A stretch of 5,125 nucleotides of DNA from Anaerolineae bacterium (GTDB lineage Bacteria; Chloroflexota; Anaerolineae; Aggregatilineales; Aggregatilineaceae): positions 1-5,125 of the forward strand of contig JAGPFT010000261.1 in assembly GCA_018056405.1 (NCBI GenBank), given 5' to 3'. Position 1 is the stretch's first letter. The number at the start of each line of letters is the position of its first letter. The position numbers and the translations under genes were made by a program. Shown here one piece after another: positions 3,783 through 5,125 of this stretch. The notes under the pieces were generated by a model. The model ran no database searches. It worked only from the letters and a program-made list of their open reading frames with translations, and was not told the origin of the DNA.

Positions 3783-5125
3783 CCTGCTGGAGGCCCTGTG
3801 GGGGCTGGCCTTTGCCGCTCCCTGGGCGTGGTGGCTGCTGCCGCCGCGCCAACGCACAGGACTCACGGTGGCGCTGCTGACGCTGACGCTCAGCCTGGGC
3901 GCGCTGACGCTGGGGATGCTGGCCCTGACGCTGGCCGGGTCACTGAGCCTGGGCGCGGTGCGCGCCGGGACGTTGGGCGTTTTCGGTGTGGGGTTGGTGA
4001 TTTGCTGGCGGGCGGGCGCGCGTCCCGCGCGGCCCAGGGTACGGGTTGGCGAGCTTGGCGGAGCCATCCGGCGGCACCCGCTGGCAGCGGGCACCCTCGC
4101 GGTGATGGCGGTGCTTGCCGCGCTGATCGTCCTCAACGCGCTGTACTGGCCGTTCTACGCCCCCGACGCCGTGTCCATCTACGCCGATCAAAGCCGGGTC
4201 ATCTACCAGGCGCGAGCGCTGCCGCAAGACGAGGGGCTGTACGAGTTGTACCCGATGCTGCTGCCCCTCAGCCACACCTACGCTTATCTGGCGACGGGTG
4301 CGCTGGACGAGTACCTGGCGAAGGTGGCGGTGGCGGCGCTGGCGCTGGGGGCGCTCGGCGCGACGTATGCGCTGGGGCGCGCGCTCTACGGGCCGCGCGT
4401 GGGGCTGGGCGCGGCGGCGCTGCTGGCCCTGACGCCGGAGTTCGCGCGCTGGGCGTCCGCCGGCTACACCGACATCCCCGCCGGATTCTTCGCGGCGCTG
4501 GCGGCCCTGGCTGCCTGGTGGCTGGCCGAAGACCGGTCGCTGAGGGCAGCGTGGCTGCTCGGCGCCATGACCGGGCTGGCCGCCTGGACGAAGAACAGCG
4601 CGCTGGCGTTTGCCCTATCGGCGGGGCTGTGGCTGGTCTACGCCCGCTGGCGCGGCTGGGCCAACTGGCGGCACGGGCTGACGCTGGCGGCGGGGGTCGC
4701 GCTGACCGCCGGCCCCTGGTACGCGCGCAATCTGTTGGAGTTTGGCCGGCTGGTGCCGCCGACGGTGTGGAGCGAGCAGGCGCGGCACACGGCGGCGATG
4801 GCCATCCCCTTCCTGGGCGAGCTTCCCGCCTATTCCGCGCCAGGGCTGATCGTCACGGCGGGCATGGCCTGGAGCGCGGTCGAGGCGCTGCGTGGGGCGC
4901 GGCCCTTCGCTGACCGGGCGCGGCTGCTGTGGATCATGGCCGGGCCGTTCGCGGCGGCGTGGTGGTGGGTCGCCTCCTATGAGACGCGCTTCCTGCAGGC
5001 GGTCTATCCCCTGCTGTGCGTGATGGGCGCACGGGCGCTGCTCGGCGCGTGGGACGCCCTGCGCCACGAGCGGGCAGCGTGGTTCGTGTCCCTCCACCCC
5101 GAACCCCTCCTCCACAAGGGGGGAG
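3760..5125 (+). CDS. Second GT-C membrane glycosyltransferase, GT39-like, partial at right edge
   Basis: Likely a second polyprenyl-phosphate-sugar transferase, translated together with its upstream neighbour. The frame opens at GTG 3760 inside the previous gene, with GAGAGGA (3748-3754) five bases ahead, and stays open for 455 codons to the window end. It has a long hydrophobic N-terminus (segments near 8-28, 34-60, 68-84 and 108-130). The loop YAPDAVSIYADQSRVIY (133-149) follows, where Asp136 probably fills the GT-C acidic position, although the neighbour is Ala rather than Glu. Further family-like stretches are YPMLLPLSHTYAYL (164-177) with ALDEYLAK (181-188), GYTDIPAGFF (235-244), AWTKNSALAF (275-284), GPWYARN (318-324) and YETRFLQAVYPLL (407-419). 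The final codons (about 444-455) read through a copy of the hairpin repeat, so the C-terminus may be foreign or cut short. The other frames here give Arg/Gly-rich products without family motifs, so this frame is the coding one. Confidence 0.85.
   Translation, partial: MILIAPADLLEALWGLAFAAPWAWWLLPPRQRTGLTVALLTLTLSLGALTLGMLALTLAGSLSLGAVRAGTLGVFGVGLVICWRAGARPARPRVRVGELGGAIRRHPLAAGTLAVMAVLAALIVLNALYWPFYAPDAVSIYADQSRVIYQARALPQDEGLYELYPMLLPLSHTYAYLATGALDEYLAKVAVAALALGALGATYALGRALYGPRVGLGAAALLALTPEFARWASAGYTDIPAGFFAALAALAAWWLAEDRSLRAAWLLGAMTGLAAWTKNSALAFALSAGLWLVYARWRGWANWRHGLTLAAGVALTAGPWYARNLLEFGRLVPPTVWSEQARHTAAMAIPFLGELPAYSAPGLIVTAGMAWSAVEALRGARPFADRARLLWIMAGPFAAAWWWVASYETRFLQAVYPLLCVMGARALLGAWDALRHERAAWFVSLHPEPLLHKGG
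5091..5125. repeat. Probable third copy of the C-run/G-run hairpin repeat, cut by right edge
   Basis: CCTCCACCCCGAACCCCTCC followed by TCCACAA and six G resembles the left arm and first hairpin of the unit at 40-80. CTCCTCC (5107-5113) pairs with 5118-5125 around an ACAA loop, with one wobble and one bulged G. It lies in frame at the 3' end of the second glycosyltransferase. Only the start of the unit is visible. Confidence 0.6.

Noticed and set aside
3798..4913. Plus-strand frame of about 371 codons overlapping the second glycosyltransferase
   Set aside because: It gives an Ala/Gly/Arg-rich product without hydrophobic segments, while the frame from 3760 gives membrane segments and GT-C motifs over the same DNA.
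4615..5115. Minus-strand open frame near the right edge
   Set aside because: Pro/Arg/Gln-rich product with no motifs, antisense to the second glycosyltransferase.

Overview
The window is GC-rich bacterial chromosome with strong G/C preference at third codon positions. The protein types and the C/G-run hairpin repeats suggest a Chloroflexota (Anaerolineae-like) genome. That assignment is inference: there is no rRNA or other marker gene here. All supported genes lie on the + strand.

Layout. Positions 1-146 hold a cluster of C-run/G-run hairpin repeats cut by the left edge. Next comes an exported cyclophilin-type peptidyl-prolyl isomerase (239-1552) with an unrecognised C-terminal half. After a 46-nt gap comes a small biotinyl-domain carrier protein (1599-2096) with an intact ESMKM biotinylation motif. 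Its stop codon lies inside an 8-bp direct repeat, CGTAGGGC, that flanks a 199-bp inverted-repeat element (2100-2298). This looks like a non-autonomous MITE with a target-site duplication, and it carries a second copy of the hairpin repeat inside it. Just beyond are a consensus TATAAT -10 box, a short leader with two mutually exclusive stems, and a textbook rho-independent terminator whose T-run ends 18 nt before the next start codon. Two overlapping genes for polytopic GT-C (GT39-like) glycosyltransferases follow: 2430-3782, and 3760 to the right edge. The last bases of the window, still in frame with the second glycosyltransferase, look like a third copy of the hairpin repeat.

How the genes work together. 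The two glycosyltransferases form a translationally coupled pair, probably moving sugar from a polyprenyl-phosphate carrier on the outer face of the membrane. The isomerase and the biotin carrier are probably co-transcribed, but no functional link to the glycosyltransferases is visible. The carboxylase or decarboxylase partners of the biotin carrier are not in the window.

I see no defence system, CRISPR array, tRNA or rRNA. The most interesting material is non-coding: the MITE-like element with its duplicated target, the three-way-junction hairpin repeats, and the promoter-leader-terminator unit in front of the glycosyltransferase pair, which may be an attenuator or a small RNA gene.
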